NCBI RefSeq assembly: GCF_963676685.1
Contig: NC_092350.1
Location: 45,863,705 to 45,927,704 of the forward strand
Length of the DNA stretch: 64,000 nucleotides
Origin: Mytilus edulis
Taxonomy: Eukaryota > Mollusca > Bivalvia > Mytilida > Mytilidae
Direction: 5' to 3'
The notes under the pieces are model-generated. The model was not told where the DNA came from, did not search any database, and was given only the letters and a program-made list of their open reading frames with translations. The position numbers and the translations under genes are program-made. Below are positions 34,261-45,429 of this stretch, one piece after another (within the stretch, counting starts at the first letter, position 1; the number at the start of each line of letters is the position of its first letter).

Positions 34261-34548
34261 TAATATAGGAGGGTAAGGACAAGTTTTAAAGAATAGAGAA
34301 TAATGCATGTAATGTTCACAATACATTTGTAAAGAAAGAAAATAGACATACATGTAACAATGAAGAAAAACGGGTTGTTAAATTATAAGAAGTACAGAAA
34401 AATTGAAAAAAAAAAAAGTAAATAGAGATAAATGGTATACAGAATTAGATAGGAATTAAATGAAGGACCCTCAATCCAGACCATCGGTAAGAAAGGTAAT
34501 TTTGTGAAATGATTCATTTAAAAAAAAAATGCATACAGTATAGATCCG
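34261..34548. other. No feature seen
   Basis: Short AT-rich spacer. Confidence 0.4.
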
Positions 34549-34880
34549 GCTAACTTGTTTAAACCCGCCACATTATTCATGTATGTGTCTGTCCCAAGTC
34601 AGGACCCTGTAATTCAGTGGTTGTCATTTGTTTATGTGTTACATATTTGTTTTTCATTAAATTTTTTTATACAAATAAGGCCGTTTGTTTTCTTGTTTGA
34701 ATTGTTGTACATTTTCATATCTGGGCCTTTCATTGCTGACTATATATGCGGTATTGGCTTTGCTCATTGTTGAAGGACGTACGGTGAACTATAGCTGTTT
34801 ATGTCTGTGCTATTTTGGTCTCTTTTGGATACATTGAAGTTGTCTAATTGGCAATCATACTACATCTTTTTTATATAGAT
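34549..34880 (+). repeat. Dispersed mussel-type repeat copy
   Basis: Landmarks: AAACCCGCCACATTATTCA, 'CTGTCCCAAGTCAGGACCC', TGTAATTCAGTGGTTGTC, 'GGGCCTTTCATTGCTGA', 'TTTGCTCATTGTTGAAGG', 'TTGTCTAATTGGCAATC', 'CTACATCTTTTTTATA'. Confidence 0.7.
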
Positions 34881-35965
34881 GGGTTTTGTTCTAACATGTC
34901 TAAATTTTAAGTGTGCATGCTTAACCAAAAATGTTATAACTGGAATTCGGACAAAATCAACTGCATTCACATTCGAATACTCCAGGTTTACAACAAGAAA
35001 ATTATGTTTGCATATACATGTAATTATATAAACCCCCTACTTTCATGAATCATGACCTTTTCTCCCAGAAACCTAAATAGTCTGAACCCTATGCAGATGA
35101 CATATTTCTCAGGTCCACAAATTTTTAAATCTTTTACATGATAAAAGAACCATGAGCTATGCCTATGGTTACATTTATAATTAATTTTCAGCCTGAAAAA
35201 GGGGGGGGGGGGAGGTCATTATTTTGTTTTTCGACACGGATATCGTTTTGAAATTATTTACGCTTACATGATATTTATCAGTGGTCGTAAATCGCTCTTT
35301 GAACATGTATATTCAATTCATTAGTACTTACTTGTCAGTTTAAATTTCCCCCTTTTCATGATTTGTTTACATCATCTTTCGTATGTTTGTCGGACCTTTT
35401 CTAGTGTAAGACAAGGGTGAAACTGCTTCATAAGCTACCAAAATGAAGATCGTTATCTATAATTTCGATCTGCATTACAGTATTCATAAAAAGCAGTTCA
35501 CGTGTTCGATAAATATGAGTTATTCTCTCTTTATTCTTCTCCTTCGTCAAAAACATGCTCCATATTTATTTTTAGAACGGAAGTACTTTTCAACAAGTAC
35601 TACAGTAAATTTTATTAAGTTTTAAAATTACATTTAAAAGTTATTCAACTCTTGCTCAATGCATTTGAATGAAAAAGATTATTTAAATGATCATATTTTA
35701 CTGTTATGGAAAATTACGACAATGTACAATCACTTACGATATCAATGCGCAACTTTATGCGCAGACGGCGCGAAAATTTAAACCCCCGAACTACCTTAAG
35801 GTCATTTTCATCATATAATTAGAGTGCAATGAAGTGCAAATTTTCAAAACGTGTCCTTTCACATAGTTTTTTTTTAGAACAAATGTTTTTTACATGTATT
35901 TCAGTGAATATATTTTATCAGTGAGAATCGACATGAGGTTATAAAGGAAACAATGTAACATCACA
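34881..35965. other. No gene seen
   Basis: Contains a poly-G tract near 35202-35213 but no frame or repeat boundary I can defend. Confidence 0.4.
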
Positions 35966-35969
35966 CGTG

Positions 35970-36200
35970 TCATGGCGTCATTAAATAACGACATATCAAA
36001 ACAATGCTAATTATAGTTTGCAGTATTACATGAGGAACAGTTGCCGCAAGGTTTAACTTGAAATATGGAGTCGAAAAGATCAGTAACCAAGCATTTTCAT
36101 TTGATATCAAGACCATAGCAACAGTTTGCATATCAGTACATTTTAACATACCGACTGTAATTTCAATTGCAGAAATACCATAAACAAACAGTTTAGAGCT
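35970..36200 (-). CDS. Possible terminal exon of an unidentified membrane protein
   Basis: On the minus strand a good acceptor (TTTTGTTTTATTTAG before CAAGCTC) opens a frame of ~75 codons that ends in a TGA. The translation is hydrophobic, with likely membrane stretches around 'AWLLIFSTPYF' and 'VILQTIISIVLICRYL', and a very short tail. I do not recognise a family, and no partner exon was found. It may also be a chance frame. Confidence 0.25.
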   Translation of the reverse strand, partial: SSKLFVYGISAIEITVGMLKCTDMQTVAMVLISNENAWLLIFSTPYFKLNLAATVPHVILQTIISIVLICRYLMTP

Positions 36201-36664
36201 TGCTAAATAAAACAAAATGCTTACCAGTTATTCAGTACTTTTTTAAAAACTCTAGTTTGCCATCTCAGGTTAAAATGTAATGAACTGTCGTCTGGAACTG
36301 AAATAAGACAAAACATTTACTCAGGCTGTGTTATTATTTGGTTTAGATACATAAGTATTATTGAGAGAGCAATAATCAAATTCTTGAAAGTTTATCGCAA
36401 AGAAAGATAAAAGGTAAACAAAGTTATGATTGTGCCTAAAAAAAGTGTTCAGCCCCGTGCCAGTAATACATTTTAAAAGCGAAAATATCATTGATTTTTT
36501 GCTGGTATTTACCGATGATGTTTATCTAAAACCATCTGGGATAACTAGGTATAAATAAAAAAAGTACTAACCATCATTTTCACAATTTTCTCTGGTGTAC
36601 AAAGTGAAATCATCCATAGATCAGTCTGAAAACTTCTGATAATCTTCTTGTAAATTGGGTCAAT

Positions 36665-37115
36665 GTCATGAATTGTTTTTACATAGGCGGTAATGGTAAC
36701 GTTTTTTCCTGTAGCTCAGTCCATGTCATAAACTTGGATATGTATGATAGCTTGTTTCAAAGCTGTGACATTTTCACACATGTGGTTAAATTTTCGGGGT
36801 ACGAAGTGAGATGACTTTTTCCGTAAATTAGCATACCTCGAACATCCTTTCGCGATGCGGCTTCATGTGGTAAAATATTCCCTTTTAACACAATAAGTTC
36901 TTTGAAAATTTAAGACTTTAAACACATTTGATAGCTCCATAGTTATTACACATTTATTATATGTTCCTCTACTTTCCGAATCACCACAAATTGTTAAGCT
37001 CAGTCATTTGTAAAAAATAGAAACATTTCCAATAACACTACACAGAGATTTTTCTTTACGCGTGACTTTTGAGTTTCTCATTTTGAGGCGCATAAGGGAT
37101 GTTATCCCATATGAA
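36665..37115 (+). repeat. Dispersed repeat, longer of two copies
   Basis: Matches 27330-27690 with about 100 extra bases (around 36721-36820) after CCTGTAGCTCAG. See that entry for the shared landmarks. Confidence 0.65.
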
Positions 37116-38100
37116 TGATTATATATGCACAGTCATGCACCCACGTAATATAAAGATACGGATATATACGGTTGTTGTCTGGTCAAAACGGGTCACCTCT
37201 CTTACAGAGGATCATGGATCCGGGATACTCTTGGATGGTCCTTGCAAGTTAGTAATTTGATGATATATTTACTGAATCACTCGACTTTCAAAGGATCAAG
37301 GATTATAAGTTAATTTTCCTAAAGCGTTTTACTATATTTACCTTCATTATGAATGCTAAAAGAATGATATTCACTGATGTATATAAAAAATCTAAACATT
37401 CCATGCACAATGATGGTTTTATTTAATAGCTAAAATTTTTTTATATTCAAATGTTTGAAAAATAGATATTGAATGGTACATATGATGACGAATACCGCTC
37501 AAAGGAAGAAGAATGCTTTAAACTACCAGAATAGGGGAGAGGGGGCAACCTTCTGAGTAAGTATGACCAGCCTTACCAAAAACATGTCGTAGCCTTCATG
37601 AAAACATTGCTTGGTTCGATTAAAACATGTCTTAATCTTCCAGAAAACGTAGTTTACTTCTCAGAATAATGACTTACATTTCTAGTCACTTTATCAAACC
37701 AAACGAAAAACAAAAAGTATCCTCCCCAGACAAAAATAGCTAATTACAAATGTATCCCAGAATAACAGCTTATACTCAAAGTAAGCATGGTTTTCTCTTC
37801 AAGTAAAATTGGGTGCAGTACAAACATTACACGTAGACGGGTCGAAAAAGTTAACTTACCCGCACAGACAGAAAAAAAGAAATAACTAGTTAAATTTGAT
37901 TCTTCAATATTCGATTTGACAATATGTCAATACTTCAGATTTATTGTTATACGTTTGATACAAATTACATGTTCCACGAATCACAAATTTTCTCCAGGTA
38001 TGTAAGCAAAGCACAAAATTAAAATTCCACGAACATAAAAGTTTTCCTTTATCAACGAAAATACAGAATACAACAATAAACAAAAACATAGTAATGTTTA
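37116..38100. other. No gene seen
   Basis: AT-rich sequence left of the Penelope cluster; no open frame with protein-like composition. Confidence 0.45.
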
Positions 38101-38103
38101 TCT

Positions 38104-40232
38104 AAAAGAGGGACGAAAGATAATAAAGGGACTGACAAACAATAGAACACATGACAGATCATAAAAAACTAAAGAATAAGCAACACGAACCCCACCAAAA
38201 ACTAGGGGTGCTCTCACGTGCTCCGGATGGGAGGCAGATCCTGCTCCACATGTGGCATCCGTCGTGTTGCTTATGTGATAACAAATCCGGTAAATAGTCT
38301 AATTCGGTAGGTCACATTCATGAAAGGGAAGGTGATTTTAGTTACGACGTAAGGAACATATCCGATATCATTTGTGAAACGGTTATTCCATAACGGTCAA
38401 CCAACTCGTGAAAATTAACGAATGGAACTTTGGAACTCTTGGTTTAATAGCTTCCTTGTGAGCAGCAACCCTCTATCAAGTAAATCATGATACGAAATGC
38501 AAGCACGGTAATATCGTATCAATTGGGCGATATATACCCCGTATGCAGGTGCTGCAGGAATGTTGCTACTTAGAAATGGAAAGTTCACAACTGGAAAGCT
38601 GAAATCATCTCCTTTGTCGTAAAGTTTTGTTTTCAACCGACCCTAAATGTCAATTTCTAGATGTAAGTCAAGATTTGAGGCCGACTGTTTTTTTAGTATC
38701 CTTTAACTGTAGTTTGATGGGATAGATGCGATCCACATAGTCATAACATTTTGAATTATTTAGTGAAAGGACATCATTCATATAGCGGAAAGTAGAGTTA
38801 AAGGATATCTCTAACTTCTTATCTTTCTTCCTAAGAAGTTCCTGCATGAAGTCAGCCTCATAATAATAAAGAAACAAGTCGGCAAGTAGAGTGGCACTAT
38901 TTGTTCACATTTGAATGCCGACAGTCTGTTGCAAAACACGTCCTCCGAACGTAACAACTATGTTGTCAATAAAGAAATCAAGCATCTTGATAATGTCAGT
39001 TTCAGATTATTTTTTGTTTGAATCAGAGTAATCCTTTACAAAGTAGGATTTATCCCTCACTATGACAAGACACTTGTTATGAAGCAAAACAATACCAACT
39101 CTTTCAATTTGTCTTTTAGTTTGGAATGTGAAATACATGTGTAAAGAGTCGAAAAGTCAAATGTTTTAATACTAATACAAGATGAAAGAGAGTTAGATTG
39201 TATGTACTCTAAAAGATCTTTGGAATTTTTAAGTATCCACATCTGATTCACGCCACCTCTAGAATAGGCAGCTTCACAATAACTTTGAAGCTCGTCTTTG
39301 ATTGCTGATAAAACAGATGTTAATAACTTAGAAAGAGGTTTCGTGGAGCACTTGGAAGACCCAGCAATATACCGTTGTTTGTAAGGACACTTATGTAGTT
39401 GAGGTATCAAATACAGTGATGGAAAATTCAGTTCATCATCTTTGGTTGAAATTCCAAAGGAACATAGCACAGACCTATGTTTATCCAGGATATCCTCTTT
39501 TGTAAGTGTCGTGAGGATATATGTTGGGTTTCCAAGTGAATTGTCAATACCTTATTCGTTTATCAAGCAGTTAATGTAATGAGTTTACACACAAACACGA
39601 TATTGTTTGGAGCTTTATCTGCGGGGAAAACAACATATTTCTCATGGAGGTAGGATAAGTGTTTCGCAACATTTGGGTCTTTAAAGATTAATGTAGCATG
39701 GGCATTGATAGACCCATTCAGTTTCTTAATTCTGATTTGTATCAACGACCTCATTGCCTTGATCCATTCTGAAAGACTGTCTACATCTTCCTTCCCGCGC
39801 TTAGCCCAATGCCTGGCATAATCCTCGACAGAATCCATAAAATTTTTAAAGTTGTATTTCCAATTGATGGATTTAGGCTCACGATGTTTCGAACTTTTTG
39901 ATACACATTTCGTAGGGAAGTGTTATTAACAATGTTAAGATCCTGCAAAACCTGTCTGTAATTGGAAATTTTTGTTGCAATAGGTTTGGTATAGGTACAA
40001 GAAATGATTGGTACAGACTGTTCTTTGAAATAAGGAGGTATTTTCGATTGAACTAATTTATGACGGATATTGCCTAAGTTGACGCCATCGAGACCTTTGT
40101 TGGCAAAGGAATGATTAAGGAAAGATCTTTTCTCTTTTTCATCTTTTTCAATGCGGACTGGCTTACAAAGTCTATGACTTGCAATATCCGAAAGTATAGC
40201 TGTAATTTTGTATAGTTGTGAACGGAGGTTTG
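38104..40232 (-). pseudogene. Penelope-like retroelement copy A (5'-truncated, broken)
   Basis: The minus strand carries four consecutive pieces of one reverse transcriptase polyprotein. In coding order they are: a pre-RT region (to ~39563) with ARHWAKRGKEDVDSLSEW and LHEKYVVFPADKAPNNIV; RT fingers (39470-39060) with IPQLHKCPYKQRYIAGSS, GVNQMWILKNS and FDFSTLYTCISHSKL; the palm (38877-38668) with FRYMNDVLSLNN; and the thumb side (38636-38415) with NIPAAPAYGVYIAQLIRY. Frame breaks separate the pieces. The catalytic Y-x-D-D box reads YMND, the first Asp being Asn (codon 38776-38778). The 3' part (38104-38420) carries the non-coding tail starting AAAGAGGGACGAAAGATA on the plus strand, which recurs at 40237 and 45850. 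The element cannot be active. Confidence 0.85.
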
Positions 40233-40970
40233 TAAAAGAGGGACGAAAGATACCAAAGGGAAAGTCAAACTCATAAATCTAAAACAAACTGACAACGCCA
40301 TGGCTAAAAATGAAAAAGACAAACAAACAACAGCACACATGACACAACATAGAAAACTAAAGAAGAAACAACACGAACCCAACCAAAAAACTAGGGGTGA
40401 TCTCAGGTGCTCCGGAGGAGTAAGCAGATCCTGCTCCACATGTGGCACCCGTCGTGTTGCTTTTGTGATAACAAATCCGGTAAAAAGTCTAATTCGGTAG
40501 GTCACATTCATGAAAGGGAAGGGGATTTTAGTTACGACGTAAGGAACATATCCGATATCATTTGTGAAACGGTTATTCCATAAAGGTCAACCAACTCGTG
40601 ATGGCATCCGTAAAATTTACGAAGGGATGATTTCAACTTCACCATTTGGAACTCTTGGTTTAATAGCTTCCTTGTTAGCATCAACCCTCTATCAAGAAAA
40701 TCATGATACGAAATCAAGCTACTTCTAAATATAAGTTTCAGAGAAATGTTTGTTTGAATCAGAGTGATCCTTTACAAAGTAGGATTTATCCCTCCCTAAC
40801 TAAGACAAAATACTTGTATCTACGTTGGCCATTCGTTTTGATGAAGCAAAGCAATACCAACTCTTTCAATTTGTCTCTTAGTTTGGAATGTGGAATACTT
40901 GTGTAAAGAGTAGAAAAGTCAAATGTTTTAATACTGTTACAAGATGAAAGAGAGTTACATTGTATGTACT

Positions 40971-41428
40971 CTAAAAGATCTTTGGAATTTTAAGTATCCA
41001 CATCTGATTCACGCCACATCTAGAATAGGCAGTTTCACAATAACTTTGAAGCCCGTCTTTGATTGCTGATAAAATAGATGTTAATAAATTAGAAAGAGGT
41101 TTCGTGGAGCACTGGGAAGACCCAGCAATATACCGTTGTTTGTAAGGACACTTATGTAGTTTAGGTATCCAATACATTGATGGAAGATCCAGTTCTTCAT
41201 CTTTGGTTGAAATTCCAAAGGAACACAGAACAGACCTATATTTATCCAGGATTTCCTCTTTGGTAAGTGTCGTGAGGGTATATGTTGAGTTTCCAAGTGA
41301 ATTGTCAATACCTAATTCGTTTATCAAGCAGTTAATGTAATAAGTTTTACACACAAAAACGATGTTGTTTGGGGCTTTATCTGCGAGGGACAATAACATA
41401 TTTGTCATGGAGGTAGGATAGGTGTTTA
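40971..41428 (-). pseudogene. RT fingers of Penelope copy B
   Basis: Translated pieces: DKAPNNIVFVCKTYYINC, 'TLTKEEILDKYRSVLCSF', PSMYWIPKLHKCPYKQRYIA, SSQCSTKPLSNLLTS, GVNQMWIL. The key RT finger motifs are kept; the frame breaks at ~40990 (one base lost relative to copy A at the 'KNSKDLL' position). Confidence 0.85.
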
Positions 41429-41472
41429 GCGTCACTGATGAGTCTTATGTAGACGAAACGCGCGTCTGGCGT
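41429..41472 (+). ncRNA. Type I hammerhead ribozyme, unit 1
   Basis: Helix I 5' strand GCGTCA (41429-41434); core CTGATGA (41435-41441); stem II GTC-TTATGTA-GAC (41442-41454); core GAAA (41455-41458); short stem III CGCGCG (41459-41464); cleavage triplet GTC with the cut expected between 41466 and 41467; helix I 3' strand TGGCGT (41467-41472), which pairs with GCGTCA over 6 bp including two G-U pairs. All invariant bases are present. The very short stem III matches the hammerheads of Penelope-like elements and schistosome satellites, which are thought to work best as dimers, as a tandem transcript would provide. Confidence 0.9.
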
Positions 41473-44400
41473 ATAAAATTATAATCCTGGTACTTTTGAT
41501 AACTATTTACACCACTGGGTCGATGCCACTGCTGGTGGACGTTTCGTCCCCGAGGGTATCACCAGCCCAGTAGTCAGCACTTCGGTGTTGACATGAATAT
41601 CAATTATATGGTCATTTTTATAAATTTTCTGTTTACAAAACTTTGAATTATTCGAAAAACTAAGGATTTTCTTACCCCAGGAGTAGATTACCTTAGCCGT
41701 ATTTGGCACAACTTTTTGGAATTTTGGGTCCTCAATGCTCTTCAACTTTGTATTTGTTTGGCTTTCTAACTATTTTGATCTGAGCGTCACTGATGAGTCT
41801 TATGTAGACGAAACGCGCGTCTGGCGTATAAAATTATAATCCTGGTACTTTTGATAACTATTTACACCACTGGGTCGATGCCACTGCTGGTGGACGTTTC
41901 GTCCCCGAGGGTATCACCAGCCCAGTAGTCAGCACTTCGGTGTTGACATGAATATCAATTATATGGTCATTTTTATAAATTTTCTGTTTACAAAACTTTG
42001 AATTATTCGAAAAACTAAGGATTTTCTTACCCCAGGAGTAGATTACCTTAGCCGTATTTGGCACAACTTTTTGGAATTTTGGGTCCTCAATGCTCTTCAA
42101 CTTTGTATTTGTTTGGCTTTCTAACTATTTTGATCTGAGCGTCACTGATGAGTCTTATGTAGACGAAACGCGCGTCTGGCGTATAAAATTATAATCCTGG
42201 TACTTTTGATAACTATTTACACCACTGGGTCGATGCCACTGCTGGTGGACGTTTCGTCCCCGAGGGTATCACCAGCCCAGTAGTCAGCACTTCGGTGTTG
42301 ACATGAATATCAATTATATGGTCATTTTTATAAATTTTCTGTTTACAAAACTTTGAATTATTCGAAAAACTAAGGATTTTCTTACCCCAGGAGTAGATTA
42401 CCTTAGCCGTATTTGGCACAACTTTTTGGAATTTTGGGTCCTCAATGCTCTTCAACTTTGTATTTGTTTGGCTTTCTAACTATTTTGATCTGAGCGTCAC
42501 TGATGAGTCTTATGTAGACGAAACGCGCGTCTGGCGTATAAAATTATAATCCTGGTACTTTTGATAACTATTTACACCACTGGGTCGATGCCACTGCTGG
42601 TGGACGTTTCGTCCCCGAGGGTATCACCAGCCCAGTAGTCAGCACTTCGGTGTTGACATGAATATCAATTATATGGTCATTTTTATAAATTTTCTGTTTA
42701 CAAAACTTTGAATTATTCGAAAAACTAAGGATTTTCTTACCCCAGGAGTAGATTACCTTAGCCGTATTTGGCACAACTTTTTGGAATTTTGGGTCCTCAA
42801 TGCTCTTCAACTTTGTATTTGTTTGGCTTTCTAACTATTTTGATCTGAGCGTCACTGATGAGTCTTATGTAGACGAAACGCGCGTCTGGCGTATAAAATT
42901 ATAATCCTGGTACTTTTGATAACTATTTACACCACTGGGTCGATGCCACTGCTGGTGGACGTTTCGTCCCCGAGGGTATCACCAGCCCAGTAGTCAGCAC
43001 TTCGGTGTTGACATGAATATCAATTATATGGTCATTTTTATAAATTTTCTGTTTACAAAACTTTGAATTATTCGAAAAACTAAGGATTTTCTTACCCCAG
43101 GAGTAGATTACCTTAGCCGTATTTGGCACAACTTTTTGGAATTTTGGGTCCTCAATGCTCTTCAACTTTGTATTTGTTTGGCTTTCTAACTATTTTGATC
43201 TGAGCGTCACTGATGAGTCTTATGTAGACGAAACGCGCGTCTGGCGTATAAAATTATAATCCTGGTACTTTTGATAACTATTTACACCACTGGGTCGATG
43301 CCACTGCTGGTGGACGTTTCGTCCCCGAGGGTATCACCAGCCCAGTAGTCAGCACTTCGGTGTTGACATGAATATCAATTATATGGTCATTTTTATAAAT
43401 TTTCTGTTTACAAAACTTTGAATTATTCGAAAAACTAAGGATTTTCTTACCCCAGGAGTAGATTACCTTAGCCGTATTTGGCACAACTTTTTGGAATTTT
43501 GGGTCCTCAATGCTCTTCAACTTTGTATTTGTTTGGCTTTCTAACTATTTTGATCTGAGCGTCACTGATGAGTCTTATGTAGACGAAACGCGCGTCTGGC
43601 GTATAAAATTATAATCCTGGTACTTTTGATAACTATTTACACCACTGGGTCGATGCCACTGCTGGTGGACGTTTCGTCCCCGAGGGTATCACCAGCCCAG
43701 TAGTCAGCACTTCGGTGTTGACATGAATATCAATTATATGGTCATTTTTATAAATTTTCTGTTTACAAAACTTTGAATTATTCGAAAAACTAAGGATTTT
43801 CTTACCCCAGGAGTAGATTACCTTAGCCGTATTTGGCACAACTTTTTGGAATTTTGGGTCCTCAATGCTCTTCAACTTTGTATTTGTTTGGCTTTCTAAC
43901 TATTTTGATCTGAGCGTCACTGATGAGTCTTATGTAGACGAAACGCGCGTCTGGCGTATAAAATTATAATCCTGGTACTTTTGATAACTATTTACACCAC
44001 TGGGTCGATGCCACTGCTGGTGGACGTTTCGTCCCCGAGGGTATCACCAGCCCAGTAGTCAGCACTTCGGTGTTGACATGAATATCAATTATATGGTCAT
44101 TTTTATAAATTTTCTGTTTACAAAACTTTGAATTATTCGAAAAACTAAGGATTTTCTTACCCCAGGAGTAGATTACCTTAGCCGTATTTGGCACAACTTT
44201 TTGGAATTTTGGGTCCTCAATGCTCTTCAACTTTGTATTTGTTTGGCTTTCTAACTATTTTGATCTGAGCGTCACTGATGAGTCTTATGTAGACGAAACG
44301 CGCGTCTGGCGTATAAAATTATAATCCTGGTACTTTTGATAACTATTTACACCACTGGGTCGATGCCACTGCTGGTGGACGTTTCGTCCCCGAGGGTATC

Positions 44401-44623
44401 ACCAGCCCAGTAGTCAGCACTTCGGTGTTGACATGAATATCAATTATATGGTCATTTTTATAAATTTTCTGTTTACAAAACTTTGAATTATTCGAAAAAC
44501 TAAGGATTTTCTTACCCCAGGAGTAGATTACCTTAGCCGTATTTGGCACAACTTTTTGGAATTTTGGGTCCTCAATGCTCTTCAACTTTGTATTTGTTTG
44601 GCTTTCTAACTATTTTGATCTGA

Positions 44624-44667
44624 GCGTCACTGATGAGTCTTATGTAGACGAAACGCGCGTCTGGCGT
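44624..44667 (+). ncRNA. Type I hammerhead ribozyme, terminal partial unit
   Basis: The tenth ribozyme is complete (cut expected at 44661/44662) although its unit stops ~33 bp later at 44700-44702. So every full 355 bp monomer in a transcript of the array has a ribozyme at both ends. The eight intervening ribozymes start at the positions given for the array and look identical. Confidence 0.9.
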
Positions 44668-44788
44668 ATAAAATTATAATCCTGGTACTTTTGATAACTA
44701 ATTGCAACATTTGGGTCTTTAAAGATTGACGTAGCATGGGCATTGATAGACCCATTCAGTTTTTAAATTATGATCTGTATCAACGACC

Positions 44789-45400
44789 TCACTGCCTTAT
44801 AATTAATCCATTCAGAAAGAGTGTCTTCGTCTTCCTTTTCGCGCTTAGCCCATTGCCTTGCTTAATCGTCAACTGATAATTTTTAAACCACTTTGTAATA
44901 GTGGTTTCCAAACAAAAATTGAACAGAAAATAAAGTTTAGAAAGGGGTAATGAATAAATTTTCGTGCGAATGTGATGAATACCTAATGGCTTTTGTATAA
45001 ACGGCAGCAAGTCATTAATAGAGACATCATGCAGAGTAGGTGAGGTATAATGCTGATGACCATGAATGTGTCTACGTCGAGGAGTAGAGTTTAAAATGTT
45101 CATCACATTCACCGAGCTACGCGTAGGACTAGATAGAATACCTATACGATCAATTTTGTCATTGCAACCATATAGTGTTGTAGTTCCCAATTGTCTAATC
45201 CAGTAGTCCTCTTTTTGTTTACGGAGAAGCGTTACAAGATTAGGATTGTTAGAGCTATGGTATATTTTTTCGATAATGCGAACTGTCATAGAAACGATGG
45301 AATGATCGGGCTGATTAAAATGCTGGTCTATGACCGCACAGACGTTTGTTTCACCGACGTATACCAATCCGCAAATTTTGCACTCTAATCCGTAGACGAC
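44789..45400 (-). pseudogene. GIY-YIG endonuclease part of Penelope copy B
   Basis: Minus strand translation begins CKICGLVYVGET, the CxxC-plus-YIGET start of Penelope-type GIY-YIG nucleases. A deletion follows that removes the Arg-containing helix, then HFNQPDHSIV, RKQKEDYWIRQLGTT and LYGCNDK, the 'RK..E..WI..L.T' block usual in these enzymes. Such nucleases nick the target for reverse transcription. Here the domain lies on the 5' side of the RT. The gap after the nuclease, where a CxC linker would be expected in Naiad elements, is shortened by deletion, so the linker motif cannot be checked. Confidence 0.75.
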
Positions 45401-45429
45401 ATTTATTGATTTACAATTCAGATCATCGT

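Larger units (their letters stand above)
41428..44702 (+). repeat. Hammerhead-ribozyme (retrozyme-like) array, 9.2 units of 355 bp
   Basis: Nine full units and a partial tenth repeat with a period of exactly 355 bp and look identical by eye. Ribozyme starts are 41429, 41784, 42139, 42494, 42849, 43204, 43559, 43914, 44269 and 44624. Within each unit, after the ribozyme, come strong RNA hairpins. In unit 1 these are ACTGGG (41514) with CCCAGT (41566), CTGGTG (41532) with CACCAG (41560), GGACG/CGTCC (41537/41545), and GTCAGCAC-TTCG-GTGTTGAC (41573-41592), a C(UUCG)G tetraloop. The array is inserted in Penelope copy B in the opposite sense and has no obvious long target duplication. Tandem type I hammerhead units of this size are the known form of metazoan retrozymes, which give small circular RNAs; that this copy does so is inferred. 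The 80-codon minus-strand frame in each unit is probably meaningless. Confidence 0.93.
40237..45425 (-). pseudogene. Penelope-like retroelement copy B, interrupted by the 355 bp array
   Basis: It lies directly upstream (minus-strand sense) of copy A in head-to-tail order. Reading 5' to 3' it has a GIY-YIG endonuclease remnant (45400-44990), a linker, the pre-RT 'WAKREKE..LSEW' block (~44860-44704), then the foreign array (44702-41428), then RT fingers (41428-40971; PSMYWIPKLHKCPYKQRY) and, after an internal deletion near 40735, the thumb and 3' tail. The palm with the catalytic aspartates is lost. Removing the array in thought brings together sequence that is continuous in copy A near 39658 (GTGTTT and GCAACATTTGGG). 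Endonuclease before RT is the permuted order described for the Naiad/Chlamys clade of Penelope-like elements. Confidence 0.8.

Noticed and set aside
40074..40511. 145-codon minus-strand frame
   Set aside because: It runs across the junction between Penelope copy B's tail and copy A's truncated start and is a chimera of non-coding tail and coding remains.
41429..41475. Alternative hammerhead fold with cleavage after GTAT-side UA (stem III CGC/GCG around GCGTCTG)
   Set aside because: That register leaves helix I almost unpaired. The GTC register gives a 6 bp helix I and the usual short stem III.
41503..44585. Nine identical 80-codon minus-strand open frames
   Set aside because: They are a by-product of the 355 bp repeat. 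The frame runs through the structured RNA region, has no protein-like domain, and is broken in the diverged relatives.
41428..44702. CRISPR-like array
   Set aside because: Units are identical throughout with no spacers, the period is far too long, and the context is eukaryotic.
41428..44702. Plain satellite DNA or assembly artefact
   Set aside because: An artefact cannot be excluded without reads, but every unit carries a complete ribozyme and the insertion junctions in the Penelope copy are clean, so a biological origin is favoured.
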